Positions 53,958 through 63,741 are shown, counted from the first letter of the stretch. The stretch: DNA of 64,000 bases from an uncultured Acetobacteraceae bacterium (GCA_943912335.1 CALTUD010000006.1:1-64000); one strand, 5' to 3'. The notes: generated from the sequence alone by a model not told the origin. Program-made: numbers and translations.

Positions 53958-54874
53958 CGCGTGGGCAGAAGAGGAAGCTTGGTGCCGACGATCGCCCTCG
54001 CCTCGAGGATCTCGCGCCGGAAGCGGAACAGTTTGGCCGGACGGCCGGGACGGTCGGCGCTGATCTGGCCGGTATCCTCGATCAGGTTCTGCTGCGCGAT
54101 CAGACGGCGGAAATTCGGCTTGTGCAGACGCACGCCCGACAGCGCCTCCACCGTATCCTGGAGTTCGAGAAAGGTGAACCGTTCCGGCAGCAGTTCGAAG
54201 AAGACGGGCCGGTAGGTGATCTTGGCGCGCAGCCGGGCGATGCCGGTGGCCAGGATGCGGCGATGGTCGCGCGGCATCGGCCGCCCCGCCGGTTCGAACG
54301 GCGCGCCGCCGGCTTCCGGCACCAGACCGGCCTCGAACAGAAGCTCGTAGCGCTGGAGCACCAGCTCGTCCTGCCAGTGTTCGGCGGAGAACGCGCCGTC
54401 CACCCTCTGGCGCCTTGCCTCGCGCAGCGCGTCGGGCGCGTCCCGGCACCAATCGGCCAGTCGGGCCGACAAGGCGGCCAGCAAGCGCCGTCCCGCCTCG
54501 CCGCGCTGGTCCTCCCACGGGAAATGCGCATACCAGTCCACCCAGCCGGTTTCCTCCGGCGTGGTGCGCGTGAGCGCGAGATAGGAGATCGAGATCGCCC
54601 GCACCGGGTCGCCGAGTCCCCCGCCCCTTTCACGGGTGCGGTCGCGATCGGCGAAGGTGTAGAGCTGTTCGACATGGCCGAGCGGATGACGGGTGGTGTG
54701 TTCCACCCAGGCGCGCAGCCCGGCCTGGAGCGAGCGGTGTTCCGGCGCCAGCGGCCCGGCCGGCAGGGCGCCGTCGGCCAGGGTCAGCACCACGGGCACG
54801 ACGCCGCGCCCGTCCGGCGCCGGCTGCACCGCGACCAGCACCGCCGTCAGGTCCGCCTTGAACGCCGCTTCCAT
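53954..54874 (-). CDS. NrtR-like NUDIX / winged-helix regulator
   Basis: A 306-residue protein. The N-terminal 220 residues have a degenerate NUDIX fold (MEAAFKADLTAVLVAVQP to RGGGLGDPVRAISISYLAL) in which the catalytic NUDIX-box glutamates are not all in place. The C-terminal part (ITYRPVFFELLPERFTFLEL to RPGRPAKLFRFRREIL) matches the winged-helix domain of NrtR, the ADP-ribose-sensing repressor of NAD metabolism. The operator may be the site before nadA. It is coupled to RNase T2 by a 4-nt overlap. It could alternatively be an enzymatically active NUDIX protein. Confidence 0.8.
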   Translation of the reverse strand: MEAAFKADLTAVLVAVQPAPDGRGVVPVVLTLADGALPAGPLAPEHRSLQAGLRAWVEHTTRHPLGHVEQLYTFADRDRTRERGGGLGDPVRAISISYLALTRTTPEETGWVDWYAHFPWEDQRGEAGRRLLAALSARLADWCRDAPDALREARRQRVDGAFSAEHWQDELVLQRYELLFEAGLVPEAGGAPFEPAGRPMPRDHRRILATGIARLRAKITYRPVFFELLPERFTFLELQDTVEALSGVRLHKPNFRRLIAQQNLIEDTGQISADRPGRPAKLFRFRREILEARAIVGTKLPLLPTR

Positions 54875-55011
54875 GGTCCCGCCCTTTCCCGCCGGCCCAT
54901 GGCTCCGGCATGATGCATCCCGCGCCGTCCGGTTCCGAACCGGCGGCGCTTTCCGCATCTACCGGCTCAGGGGCGCCCGGCCCAGGGGCTTTCGGCTGGA
55001 AGGATCGTTCC

Positions 55012-55689
55012 ATGACCGCGCCGCGTCCGCCTCATGAACTCTTGTCGCTGCTCGAAGGCGTGCAGGATTTCGCCACGCGGGTTTATCCCGAAAAGCGCGA
55101 CCTGTTCGACACGCTGGCGCAGGGCCAGGCGCCGCACACGCTGCTGATCGCCTGTGCGGACAGCCGCGTCAGCCCCGGGCTGATCACGCAGAGCGAACCG
55201 GGCAAGCTGTTCGTGCTGCGCAATATCGGCAACATCGTGCCGCCCTACGGCGAGATGCTGGGCGGCGTGTCGGCGGCGATCGAATATGCGGTGCTGGCGC
55301 TAGGCGTGCGCAACATCATCGTCTGCGGCCATTCCGATTGCGGGGCGATGAAGGCGCTGCTCGATCCGGCGGGGAGCGGACTCGACACCATGCCGACCGT
55401 GTCGTCCTGGCTGCGTCACGCCGATGCGGCGCATGCGGTCTGCGAGGCGCTGCATCCCGGGCTGGACGGCGCGGAGAAGCTCCAGGCGGTGGCGGAACAG
55501 AACGTGCTGTTGCAGCTCGATCATCTGCGCACCCATCCGGCGGTGGCCGCGCGGGTGGCGGACGGGCGCCTGCTGCTGATGGGCTGGCTCTACGACATCG
55601 CCACCGGCACCGTCCGCGTGTTCGACGGTACCGGCCGCGACGCGCGCAGCGTGTCCGAAGCGATCGACACTCTGCGCGCCGGCGCATGA
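55012..55689 (+). CDS. Beta-class carbonic anhydrase
   Basis: A 225-residue zinc enzyme interconverting CO2 and bicarbonate. The zinc ligands and Asp-Arg pair are in LLIACADSRVSP, and the His and Cys ligands in IIVCGHSDCGAM. No signal peptide is visible, so it is cytoplasmic. It supplies bicarbonate for carboxylases such as acetyl-CoA carboxylase. It overlaps the next gene by 4 nt (ATGA). The start at 55012 follows AAGGA about 8 nt upstream. Confidence 0.95.
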   Translation: MTAPRPPHELLSLLEGVQDFATRVYPEKRDLFDTLAQGQAPHTLLIACADSRVSPGLITQSEPGKLFVLRNIGNIVPPYGEMLGGVSAAIEYAVLALGVRNIIVCGHSDCGAMKALLDPAGSGLDTMPTVSSWLRHADAAHAVCEALHPGLDGAEKLQAVAEQNVLLQLDHLRTHPAVAARVADGRLLLMGWLYDIATGTVRVFDGTGRDARSVSEAIDTLRAGA

Positions 55690-56561
55690 AGCGGTTTCTC
55701 GGCGCCGTTCTGCTGCTGGCCGGGCTGGCCGCGCCGGCCGCGCCGGCTGTTGCGGAGACGCCGTCCGGGGGGTTCAAGATCGCCACCTGGAACGTGGAAT
55801 GGCTGACACAGCGCGGCGCGCTGTTGCCGCCGGACGCCGCGCCGAAGCGCGATGACGACATCGCCACGCTCGCCGGCTACGCGTCGCGTCTTGATGCCGA
55901 CGTGGTGGCGCTAGAGGAGGTGGACAGCCTCGATCTGGTGGCGCGGATCTTTCCACCGGAGCGCTACCAGCTCTTCATCACCGGCGATCCTGTGCTTCAG
56001 AAGGTGGCCCTGGTGGTCCGTCGCGGCATCGCTGTGGAGCGCCATCCCGATCTCACCGCGCTCGACGTGATCCCGAACGCGAAATACCGGCTCCGCTCCG
56101 GCCTCGACGTCTCATTGTCACTGGACGGCAAGACATTGCGTGTGCTGGCGGTGCATCTGAAGAGCGGCTGCTTCGATGGGCCGTTGCAATCGTCGCCGCG
56201 CAGCGCGTGCCGCAAGCTGACGCTGCAGCTTCCGGTTCTGCAGGACTGGATCAGGGCCCGCGCCGCAGAGGGCGTGCCGTTCGCAGTGATCGGCGATTTC
56301 AACCACCACCTCCAGCCCGGCGATCCGCTGCTGGCCGGGCTGGAGAACGCCGCCCCGATGCTGGTGGCGACGGCGGGACATGCCAGCCCGTGCTGGGGTG
56401 GCGAGGATTTCATCGACCAGATCCTGCTGGGCGGTCCTGCCGCGCGCTGGGAGGTGCCGGACAGCCTGCGGGTGATGGTGTATCGGGAAACCGACCCGGA
56501 GATGAAGGAACGCCTATCCGATCATTGTCCGGTGTCGGTCAGGATGCGGCCGAACGGGTGA
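55686..56561 (+). CDS. Exported endonuclease/exonuclease/phosphatase family protein
   Basis: A 291-residue protein with a signal peptide (MKRFLGAVLLLAGLAAPAAPAVA) and the DNase I-like fold. Motifs are FKIATWNVEWL, VVALEEVDS (catalytic Glu), VLAVHLKSGC, VIGDFNHHL (Asp/Asn), and SDHCPVSVRM (final Asp-His). It could be an extracellular nuclease or a sphingomyelinase/phosphodiesterase-type enzyme. Cysteines at CFDG and ACRK may form a disulphide. It is translationally coupled to carbonic anhydrase. Confidence 0.88.
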   Translation: MKRFLGAVLLLAGLAAPAAPAVAETPSGGFKIATWNVEWLTQRGALLPPDAAPKRDDDIATLAGYASRLDADVVALEEVDSLDLVARIFPPERYQLFITGDPVLQKVALVVRRGIAVERHPDLTALDVIPNAKYRLRSGLDVSLSLDGKTLRVLAVHLKSGCFDGPLQSSPRSACRKLTLQLPVLQDWIRARAAEGVPFAVIGDFNHHLQPGDPLLAGLENAAPMLVATAGHASPCWGGEDFIDQILLGGPAARWEVPDSLRVMVYRETDPEMKERLSDHCPVSVRMRPNG

Positions 56562-56584
56562 TGCCGCCCGGCCGCGTCAGGCAA

Positions 56585-57376
56585 TCAGAAATTGTCGTCG
56601 CCGCCCCAGTCGCCACCGCCGCCGAAATCGCCGCCGCCGCCGTTGAAGTCGGGAGCGATGTCGCCGCCGCCATTGTTGAACGGATCGCCACCGGCCCCGC
56701 CGGCATCGCCGTAATTGTTGTTGATGATCGTCTCGCCGCCGCCGAATTCACCACCGCCGAAGCCGCCGCCGCCGTGATGGCCATCGAACATGTCCATCAG
56801 CAGGTTGCCGGCCACCATGCCGCCGGCCACGCCGGCCGCCGTGGTCAGGGCCGAGCCGAGGAAGCCGGAACCCTGGCGCTGGAACATGCCGGGCTGATAG
56901 CCGGGGGGATAGCTCGGTGCGGGCGGCGGCGCGGCCTGGTAGCCGCCCGGATAGCCTCCGGCATAGCCCTGGCCGCCTTGCTGGCCGCCCCAGCGCGGCG
57001 GGGGAGCCTGGTTCTGGTTCTGCTGGCCGCCGCCGAACAGGCCGGAGAAGAAGCCGCCGCCGCGGTTTTGCTGCCCCTGAGACTGGACGCCGCTCTGCAG
57101 CTGCGCCTGCGCCTGCTGCAGCTCCCATTCCAGGCGCTTGATTCGGTTCTGCGCTTCGGCGAGCGCCGCTTCCTGCACGACGGCCATCTGGGTGATGCGA
57201 TAGGGCGCTTCGGGGAAGCGGGTGAAATTGTCGCGAATGGTGCGGTCGGCCTCCGGGTCGATCGGCGGCAGTGCGGTACGCGTTTGCGGCACGCTGCCGA
57301 AACCGCCGCCGCTGCTCTGCCCGCCGCCGACGCGGGCGACGAAGCGTTCGATGAGGTCGCGTTCTTCGTTGGTCAT
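56585..57376 (-). CDS. DUF2076 family protein, glycine-rich
   Basis: A 263-residue protein. The first 90 residues are the DUF2076 helical domain (MTNEERDLIERFVARVGGGQ, PEADRTIRDNFTRFPEAPYR and the coiled-coil-like AQNRIKRLEWELQQAQAQL). The middle is Gln/Gly/Pro-rich and low in complexity. One hydrophobic segment (LGSALTTAAGVAGGMVAGNLLMD) precedes a Gly/Asp-rich C-terminal tail. Members are often called periplasmic ligand-binding sensors without direct proof. I see no signal peptide. Confidence 0.85.
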   Translation of the reverse strand: MTNEERDLIERFVARVGGGQSSGGGFGSVPQTRTALPPIDPEADRTIRDNFTRFPEAPYRITQMAVVQEAALAEAQNRIKRLEWELQQAQAQLQSGVQSQGQQNRGGGFFSGLFGGGQQNQNQAPPPRWGGQQGGQGYAGGYPGGYQAAPPPAPSYPPGYQPGMFQRQGSGFLGSALTTAAGVAGGMVAGNLLMDMFDGHHGGGGFGGGEFGGGETIINNNYGDAGGAGGDPFNNGGGDIAPDFNGGGGDFGGGGDWGGDDNF

Positions 57377-57438
57377 GGGATGATCATCCGGGTTTGTGGA
57401 CGAAAAGTCGTGGCGGGGATGGCGCGCGTCAAGCGCCC

Positions 57439-57876
57439 CTACGGTTCGAGCGGCGGGAGGCCGAGACGGGGGATCTCGATCTTCGGGCAGCGATCCATCA
57501 CCACGACCAAACCCGCCGCGCGGGCTTTGGCGGCGGCGCGCTCATGCACGAGGCCGAGCTGCATCCAGACGCTGCGCGCGCCGAGACGGATGGCATCGTC
57601 CACCGCAGCCTCGATCTGATCCAGGCTGCGGAACAGATCGACCATGTCGAGCGGCCCCGCCTCGTCCAGCGAGCTGACGACGGTGCGGCCATGGATGGAT
57701 TGGCCTGCGAGCCCCGGATTGACCGGCGTCACGTCGTAGCCATGGCGCACCAGCATGGCCAGAACGCCGTTGGAGGGTCGTTCCGGCTTGTTGGAGGCGC
57801 CGACCACGGCAATCCGTCGCGTCTCCCGCAGGAGCCGCGCGATCGCGTCGTCGTCCAGTCCGTCTGCGCTTGGCAT
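57439..57876 (-). CDS. CoA-binding Rossmann-domain protein (YccU type)
   Basis: A 145-residue CoA_binding-family protein: [59 protein letters not shown] and the motif [16 protein letters not shown]. It resembles a stand-alone succinyl-CoA-synthetase-alpha-like nucleotide-binding domain of unknown partner. It is divergent from glyQ by 80 nt. Confidence 0.9.
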   Translation of the reverse strand: MPSADGLDDDAIARLLRETRRIAVVGASNKPERPSNGVLAMLVRHGYDVTPVNPGLAGQSIHGRTVVSSLDEAGPLDMVDLFRSLDQIEAAVDDAIRLGARSVWMQLGLVHERAAAKARAAGLVVVMDRCPKIEIPRLGLPPLEP

Positions 57877-57956
57877 GGCGTTTCCGTTCCCGCTTCCTTG
57901 CCGGGGTTCGGCCGCTTGCCTATGGTGCCGCCCCCTCTTGCCGGAGCGAACACGGA

Positions 57957-58883
57957 ATGGAAACGGCGGTCGCGCGAGCCCCCGATCACACGGAAACGGC
58001 GCGGAACGGTTCGCGTTCCACGCCCCGGAAAGGCGCCCTGTCGTTCCAGGACCTGATCCTCACGCTGCATCGCTTCTGGGCCGACCAGGGCTGCGCCATC
58101 CTGCAGCCCTACGACACCGAGGTCGGTGCCGGCACGCTGCATCCGGCCACCTCGCTGCGCGCGCTCGGCAACACGCCCTGGCGCACCGCCTATGTGCAGC
58201 CCTGCCGCCGCCCCTCCGACGGGCGCTACGGCGAGAACCCGAACCGTCTGCAGCATTATTACCAGTATCAGGTGCTGCTGAAGCCGACCCCGGCGGAAAG
58301 CCAGGCGCTGCTGCTGGACAGCTATCGCGCCATCGGCATTGACCCGCTGGAGCACGATATCCGCTTCGTCGAGGATGATTGGGAGAACCCGACCATCGGC
58401 GCCTGGGGCCTGGGCTGGGAGGTCTGGTGCGACGGCATGGAGGTGACGCAGTTCACCTATTTCCAGCAGGTCGGCGGCATTCCCACCGTTCTGCCTTCCA
58501 CCGAGCTGACCTACGGGCTCGAGCGTCTGGCGATGTACGTCCAGGGTGTCGAGAACGTCTACGATCTCGATTTTAACGGCCAGGGCCTGCGCTACGGCGA
58601 CGTGTTCCTGCGCGCCGAGCGCGAGTACTCGCGGCATAATTTCGAGCTGTCCGACACCGAGATGCTGCTGCGCCATTTCGCCGATGCCGAGCGCGAATGC
58701 GCCAGCCTCGTGAAGCATGGCGTGGCCCAGCCGGCCTACGACCAGTGTTTGAAGGCCAGCCATCTGTTCAATCTGCTCGATGCGCGCGGGGTGATCTCCG
58801 TGTCCGAGCGCGCTTCCTTTATCGGCCGTGTCCGCACCCTCGCCCGCGCCTGCGCCGAGGAATGGCTGCGGGGCGAGGGCTGA
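57957..58883 (+). CDS. glyQ: Glycyl-tRNA synthetase alpha subunit
   Basis: A 308-residue alpha chain of the tetrameric bacterial glycyl-tRNA synthetase, which carries the catalytic core. Motifs are [56 protein letters not shown] and [14 protein letters not shown]. The N-terminal 25 residues before ALSFQDL are unusual, so a later start is possible. The alpha-beta genes are 4 nt apart. glyQS-type enzymes are typical of most proteobacteria. Confidence 0.96.
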   Translation: METAVARAPDHTETARNGSRSTPRKGALSFQDLILTLHRFWADQGCAILQPYDTEVGAGTLHPATSLRALGNTPWRTAYVQPCRRPSDGRYGENPNRLQHYYQYQVLLKPTPAESQALLLDSYRAIGIDPLEHDIRFVEDDWENPTIGAWGLGWEVWCDGMEVTQFTYFQQVGGIPTVLPSTELTYGLERLAMYVQGVENVYDLDFNGQGLRYGDVFLRAEREYSRHNFELSDTEMLLRHFADAERECASLVKHGVAQPAYDQCLKASHLFNLLDARGVISVSERASFIGRVRTLARACAEEWLRGEG

Positions 58884-58887
58884 GATC

Positions 58888-60948
58888 ATGAGCGAGCTGT
58901 TCATCGAACTGTTCTGCGAGGAGATCCCGGCGCGCATGCAGGCGCCGGCGGCCGAGCAACTCGAACGTCTGCTGACCGAGGCATTGTCGTCGCTGGCGCC
59001 CGCCGCCGCGCGACGCTGGTGGGGCCCGCGACGCATCGCCGTGTCGCTTCAGGTGGCCGAGTCCGTCGCCGCCAGCGCCAGCACCGAGCGTGGTCCGCGC
59101 GAGGGCGCGCCGGAACAGGCCCTGGCCGGGTTCCTGCGCAAGCACGGCGCCGAGCGCGACGCGCTGACGCTGGAAAACGGCTTCTGGCTGCTGTCGAAGC
59201 AGAGCCCGGCCGTGGAGGCGTCCGCTCTGGTCGCGCAGATCATGCCGGGACTTCTGCGCCGTTTCTCCTGGCCGAAATCCATGCGCTGGGGCGGCACCAG
59301 CGCCTTCGCCTGGGTGCGCCCTCTGCGTCGCATCACCTGCCTGCTCGACGGCGCCGTGGTGCCGTTCGATCTCGCCGAAGGCGAGGATGACGGGCACGGG
59401 CTGCGCTCCGGCAACGAGACCGAAGGCCATCGCTTCCTGTCCCCCGCTGCCTTCGCCGTGTCCGGCGCCGACGATTGGGCGGCGAAGCTGGCGGCGGCGC
59501 ATGTGGTGGTGGATGCCGCCGAGCGTCGCCAGCGTCTGGGCGACGAGCTGGCCCGGCTCACCGCCGCGCGCGGCCTGTCCGTGGTGCCGGATGCGGGTCT
59601 GGAGGACGAGGTCGCCGGTCTGGTCGAATTCTCGGTCGCGCTGATCGGTCGCATCGACGACAGCTTCATGGATCTGCCGCCGGAGGTGATGCAGGTCTCC
59701 ATGCGGGTGAACCAGCGCTATTTTGCCCTGCGCGGCGCGGACGGCGCGGCGGCGCCGTTCTTCGGCTTCATCGCCAACCATGCGCCGGAGGATGGCGGCG
59801 CCACCATCGTCGCCGGCAACGAGCGCGTCCTGCGCGCCCGCTTCTCCGATGCGCGCCATTTCTGGGATCTGGACCGCACCATCCGCCTCGCCGACCGCGT
59901 CGCGGCGCTCGACGCGGTGACGTTCCATGCCAAGCTCGGCACCCAGGGTGCGCGTGCGCAGCGTCTGGAGCGTCTGGCCGCGTCGATCGCGGAACGGATC
60001 GGCGCCGACCCGGTGCAGGCCGCTCGCGCCGCTCTGCTGGCCAAGGCCGATCTCACCACCGGCATGGTCGGCGAGTTCCCCGAACTCCAGGGCGTGATGG
60101 GCGGCTACTACGCGCGTCATGACGGCGAAGGCGACGCGGTCGCCGATGCGGTGGCGCAGCACTACCAGCCGCGCGGCCCCGGCGATGCGGTGCCGACCGC
60201 GCCGGTCGCGATCGCGGTGGCCTTGGCCGACAAGATCGACACGCTGGCCGGGTTCTTCGCCGCGGGCGAGCGCCCCGGTGGCTCGGGCGATCCGTATGCG
60301 CTGCGACGTGCCGCCCTGGGCGTGATCCGCATCCTGCGCGAGAACGGGTTGCGTCTCGATCTGCATGCCGTGTTCGCGGATGCGGCCGCCGCCTATCCGG
60401 AGGCGCTGCGCGGGTCGGACGATCTCGCTCTGTTGCCGGGCTTCATCGCCGAGCGTCTGCGGGTGCAGCTTCGCGCCGAGGGCTCGCGCCACGACGTGCT
60501 GGAGGCCGTCTCCGCCACCGGGCGCGACGGCGATCTGGTGCGTCTGCTCGCCCGCACCGACGCGGTCGCCGCCCTTCTCGGCACCGAGGACGGGGTCAAC
60601 CTGCTTGCCGCGGCCAGGCGCGCCGCCAATATCCTGCGCATCGAGGAGAAGAAGGACGGCCCGCATGACGGCGCGATCGACCCGGCTCTGCTGGACCAGG
60701 ACGAGGAGCGCGCCTTGCTCGCCGCCCTGGACGGCGCCGCCCCGGCGATCGCGAACTCGCTCTCGGCAGAACGCTTCCCCGAGGCCATGTCGGCGATGGC
60801 GGGCTTGCGCGCGCCGCTCGACCGGTTCTTCGATGCGGTGATGGTCAACGATCCGAGGCCGGATGTGCGGCGGAACCGCCTCCGGCTTCTGTCGCGGATC
60901 CGCGAAACAACCAGCCGCGTGGCCGATTTCGGCGCCATCGAAGGCTGA
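58888..60948 (+). CDS. glyS: Glycyl-tRNA synthetase beta subunit
   Basis: A 686-residue beta chain that binds tRNA. The N-terminus MSELFIELFCEEIPARMQAP carries the family signature. Central motifs are MRWGGTSAFAWVRPLRRITC, ADLTTGMVGEFPELQGVMGG, AVALADKIDTLAGFF and GSGDPYALRRAALGVIRIL. An anticodon-binding-like DALR domain ends the chain. It starts 4 nt after glyQ. Confidence 0.97.
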   Translation: MSELFIELFCEEIPARMQAPAAEQLERLLTEALSSLAPAAARRWWGPRRIAVSLQVAESVAASASTERGPREGAPEQALAGFLRKHGAERDALTLENGFWLLSKQSPAVEASALVAQIMPGLLRRFSWPKSMRWGGTSAFAWVRPLRRITCLLDGAVVPFDLAEGEDDGHGLRSGNETEGHRFLSPAAFAVSGADDWAAKLAAAHVVVDAAERRQRLGDELARLTAARGLSVVPDAGLEDEVAGLVEFSVALIGRIDDSFMDLPPEVMQVSMRVNQRYFALRGADGAAAPFFGFIANHAPEDGGATIVAGNERVLRARFSDARHFWDLDRTIRLADRVAALDAVTFHAKLGTQGARAQRLERLAASIAERIGADPVQAARAALLAKADLTTGMVGEFPELQGVMGGYYARHDGEGDAVADAVAQHYQPRGPGDAVPTAPVAIAVALADKIDTLAGFFAAGERPGGSGDPYALRRAALGVIRILRENGLRLDLHAVFADAAAAYPEALRGSDDLALLPGFIAERLRVQLRAEGSRHDVLEAVSATGRDGDLVRLLARTDAVAALLGTEDGVNLLAAARRAANILRIEEKKDGPHDGAIDPALLDQDEERALLAALDGAAPAIANSLSAERFPEAMSAMAGLRAPLDRFFDAVMVNDPRPDVRRNRLRLLSRIRETTSRVADFGAIEG

Positions 60949-60968
60949 CCGACGGGAGAAAACGAGCC

Positions 60969-61718
60969 ATGACCGATGTGCGTGCCCTTGAAGAAAACGG
61001 CGTCCTGCATCTGGTCATGGACCGGCCCGCGAAGAAGAACGCACTGACCGGCGCGATGTATCACGCGCTGTCGGACGGTCTGGAGCGGGCCGGGGCGACC
61101 GACGCGATCCGTGCCGTGCTGATCTCCGGCGCGGGCGACGCCTTCAGCGCCGGCAACGACGTGGCCGACTTCCTGGCCAGCGGCGCGTCCACCGCCGCCG
61201 ATGCGCCCTCGGTCCGTTTCATCCTGGCCCTCACCCACTTCGCCAAGCCGCTGGTGGCCGCCGTGCAGGGCAACGCGGTCGGCATCGGCACCACCATGCT
61301 GCTGCATTGCGATCTGGTGTTCGCGGACGAGACGGCGCGCTTCGCCACACCGTTCTCCAGGCTGGGTCTGGTGCCGGAAGCGGGCTCGAGCCTGCTTCTG
61401 CCCGCCCGGATCGGCCCCGTCCGCGCCAACGCCATGTTGCTGCTCGGCGAAACGATGGATGCAACCACGGCCTTGTCCGCCGGGCTGGTGAATGCCGTGC
61501 TGCCGGCGGGCAACGTGCTCGATCATGCTCGCAAGCAGGCCGAGACCCTTGCCGCCCTGCCGCCCGCCGCCCTCCGCGCTTCCAAGAAACTGATCCAGGG
61601 CGACCGCACCCCGCTGGAAGAGCGGATCCATGCCGAGCTGGAGGCATTCGGCACGGCGCTGCGGTCCGAGGAAGCCCGCGCCGCCTTCAACGCCTTTCTG
61701 AGCCGCGCCAAGAGCTGA
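60969..61718 (+). CDS. Enoyl-CoA hydratase/isomerase family protein
   Basis: A 249-residue crotonase-fold protein (VRALEENGVLHLVMDRPAKK). The oxyanion-hole motif is AFSAGNDVADFLASG, with NAVGIGTTMLLHCDLVFAD and the FATPFSRLGLVPEAGSSLLL segment. One of the two catalytic glutamates of classical hydratases is not obvious, so an isomerase or another CoA reaction is equally possible. It follows glyS by 20 nt and precedes a nitronate-monooxygenase-like gene. Confidence 0.92.
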   Translation: MTDVRALEENGVLHLVMDRPAKKNALTGAMYHALSDGLERAGATDAIRAVLISGAGDAFSAGNDVADFLASGASTAADAPSVRFILALTHFAKPLVAAVQGNAVGIGTTMLLHCDLVFADETARFATPFSRLGLVPEAGSSLLLPARIGPVRANAMLLLGETMDATTALSAGLVNAVLPAGNVLDHARKQAETLAALPPAALRASKKLIQGDRTPLEERIHAELEAFGTALRSEEARAAFNAFLSRAKS

Positions 61719-61730
61719 GCGGCGGCGACG

Positions 61731-62771
61731 ATGCCGCACGCCCGCTCCCTGCCGGCAGCACTGTTCGGCGACGGCCTGATCCAGGCGCCGATGGCCGGTC
61801 TGACAAACGCCGCCTTCGTCGCCGCCTGCTGCCGGGCCGGCGTGCTCGGCTCGCTCGGCGCCGGCGGTCTGCAACCGGAGACGATCCGGGGCGAGATCGC
61901 GGCGATCCGCGCTGCGACCGATCGACCATTCAACATCAACCTGTTCGTGATCGACTCGCGCGACGGCGCCGCCGTGCCCGAGGCCGAGCAGGATGCGCTG
62001 GCCGGCTATTGCCGCGCCCATGACCTGCCCTTCGCCGTACCGGAGCGGTTCGCCCCGTGTTTCCGCGACCAGTTCGACGCCGTTCTGGAAGCAGCACCGC
62101 CCGTCGCCAGCTTCACCTTCGGCATCCTGGACCGCGCCGATCTCGCCGCCCTTCATGCGCGCGGCGTGTTCGTGGTCGGCACCGCCACCGGCCGGGCGGA
62201 GCTGGAAGCGTGGCAGGAGCGCGGTGCGGATGCGGTCTGCGTCCAGGGTGTCGAGGCCGGCGGTCATCGCGGCAGCTTCCTGCACCCCGACCGGCGCGAT
62301 GGGCTCGACGCACTGCTGGCGGAGCTGGCGCCGATCGCCCGTGTGCCGCTGATCGCCGCGGGCGCGATCATGAATGGCGCGGCGGTAGTGGCGAAGCGCC
62401 GCCTCGGCGCGTCGGCCGTGCAGATGGGCACGGCCTTCCTGTGCTGCGACGAGGCGCCGACGCCCGGCGCCTATCGCAACGCTCTCCTGTCTGGCGGCGA
62501 AACGGTGCTGACCGAAGCGTTCTCAGGACGCTGGGCACGTGGCCTTCGCAACGGCTTCATCCGGCATTTCGAGGCGGCGATGGTCTCGCCCTATCCGATC
62601 CGCAACGCGTTGACGCAGACGCTGCGGAAGACCGCGACCGCGCGCGGCGACACGGAGAACATGTCGCTCTGGGCCGGGACCGGAGTCGGCGCCGTCCGAT
62701 CCCTGCCGGTCGCGGGCCTCGTGGCCGCGCTCCGTGCCGAGATCGAGGCGGCGCAGACGGCGAAGACGTAG
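61731..62771 (+). CDS. Nitronate monooxygenase-like FMN protein
   Basis: A 346-residue TIM-barrel flavoprotein of the 2-nitropropane dioxygenase/NMO family (LIQAPMAGLTNAAFVAACCR). FMN-binding stretches are GVEAGGHRGSF, VPLIAAGAIMNGAAVVAKRR and ASAVQMGTAFLCC. The His in GGHRG matches the catalytic His of NMO-type enzymes. It may detoxify propionate-3-nitronate, or act as an enoyl reductase-like flavoprotein. It is co-directional with the enoyl-CoA hydratase (12-nt gap). Confidence 0.9.
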   Translation: MPHARSLPAALFGDGLIQAPMAGLTNAAFVAACCRAGVLGSLGAGGLQPETIRGEIAAIRAATDRPFNINLFVIDSRDGAAVPEAEQDALAGYCRAHDLPFAVPERFAPCFRDQFDAVLEAAPPVASFTFGILDRADLAALHARGVFVVGTATGRAELEAWQERGADAVCVQGVEAGGHRGSFLHPDRRDGLDALLAELAPIARVPLIAAGAIMNGAAVVAKRRLGASAVQMGTAFLCCDEAPTPGAYRNALLSGGETVLTEAFSGRWARGLRNGFIRHFEAAMVSPYPIRNALTQTLRKTATARGDTENMSLWAGTGVGAVRSLPVAGLVAALRAEIEAAQTAKT

Positions 62772-62776
62772 CGCGT

Positions 62777-63730
62777 TCAGCCCAGCAGACGCGTCCTCGC
62801 CGCCCGGTATTCGCGGTCGAGACGGGCGACCAGTTCGGCGGCCGGCAGCACGGCGTCGATCGCGCCGATCCCCTGCCCGCTGCCCCAGACGTCGCGCCAG
62901 GCCTTCACCAGCCCGTCGCCGAAATTCATCTTGCTCGGATCGGAAGAGGGCAGCGCCTCAGGATCGAGCCCGGCGGCGCGGATCGAGTTCTTCAGGTAGT
63001 TGCCCGGCACGCCGGTGAAGAGATCGGAATAGACGATGTCGGCGGCATGGTCGGTGACCACCATGCGTTTGTAGTCCGGCGCCGCGTTGGCCTCCTCCGT
63101 AGCGATGAAGGCCGAGCCGACATAGGCTAGATCGGCGCCCATCGCCTCGGCGGCGAGCACGGCGTCGCCGGTGGCGATGGCGCCGGACAACGCCAGCGGA
63201 CCGTCGAACCAGCGCCGGATCTCGCCGATCAGGGCGAAGGGCGACAGGGTGCCGGCATGGCCGCCCGCCCCGGCCGCCACCGCCACCAGCCCGTCTGCAC
63301 CCTTCTCGACCGCCTTGCGGGCGAACAGGTCGTTGATGATGTCGTGGAACACGATGCCGCCATAGGAATGCACGGCCTCATTCACTTCGGGCCTGGCCCC
63401 CAGCGAGGTGATGACGATCGGCACGCGATGCTGCACGCAGAGCGCCAGATCCTGCTCGATCCGGGTGTTGGAGCGGTGTACGATCAGGTTGATCGCGAAG
63501 GGTGCCGCCTTCTGCCCGGGATGGGCCGCGTCGTGCTCGGCCAGCGCCGTCGTGATCTCGGTGAGCGCCGCGTCCAGCGCCTCGGTGGTGCGGGCGTTGA
63601 GCGACGGCATGGCGCCGACCACGCCCGCCTTGCATTGCGCGATCACCAGCGCCGGCGTGGACACGATGAACAAGGGCGCCGCCATCATCGGCAGGCGCAG
63701 CCGCCCGCGCAGAACAACGGGAAGGGTCAT
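62777..63730 (-). CDS. Nitronate monooxygenase family protein (second copy)
   Basis: A 317-residue FMN TIM-barrel protein (LRLPMMAAPLFIVSTPALVIAQ). Motifs are VAVAAGAGGHAGTLSPFALIGE (with the His after the glycines), LSGAIATGDAVLAAEAMGAD and YVGSAFIATEEANA. It is only distantly similar to the convergent neighbour at 61731-62771, whose stop is 5 nt away. A perfect palindrome directly precedes its ribosome site. Confidence 0.93.
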   Translation of the reverse strand: MTLPVVLRGRLRLPMMAAPLFIVSTPALVIAQCKAGVVGAMPSLNARTTEALDAALTEITTALAEHDAAHPGQKAAPFAINLIVHRSNTRIEQDLALCVQHRVPIVITSLGARPEVNEAVHSYGGIVFHDIINDLFARKAVEKGADGLVAVAAGAGGHAGTLSPFALIGEIRRWFDGPLALSGAIATGDAVLAAEAMGADLAYVGSAFIATEEANAAPDYKRMVVTDHAADIVYSDLFTGVPGNYLKNSIRAAGLDPEALPSSDPSKMNFGDGLVKAWRDVWGSGQGIGAIDAVLPAAELVARLDREYRAARTRLLG

Positions 63731-63741
63731 GGCGTTCTCTC

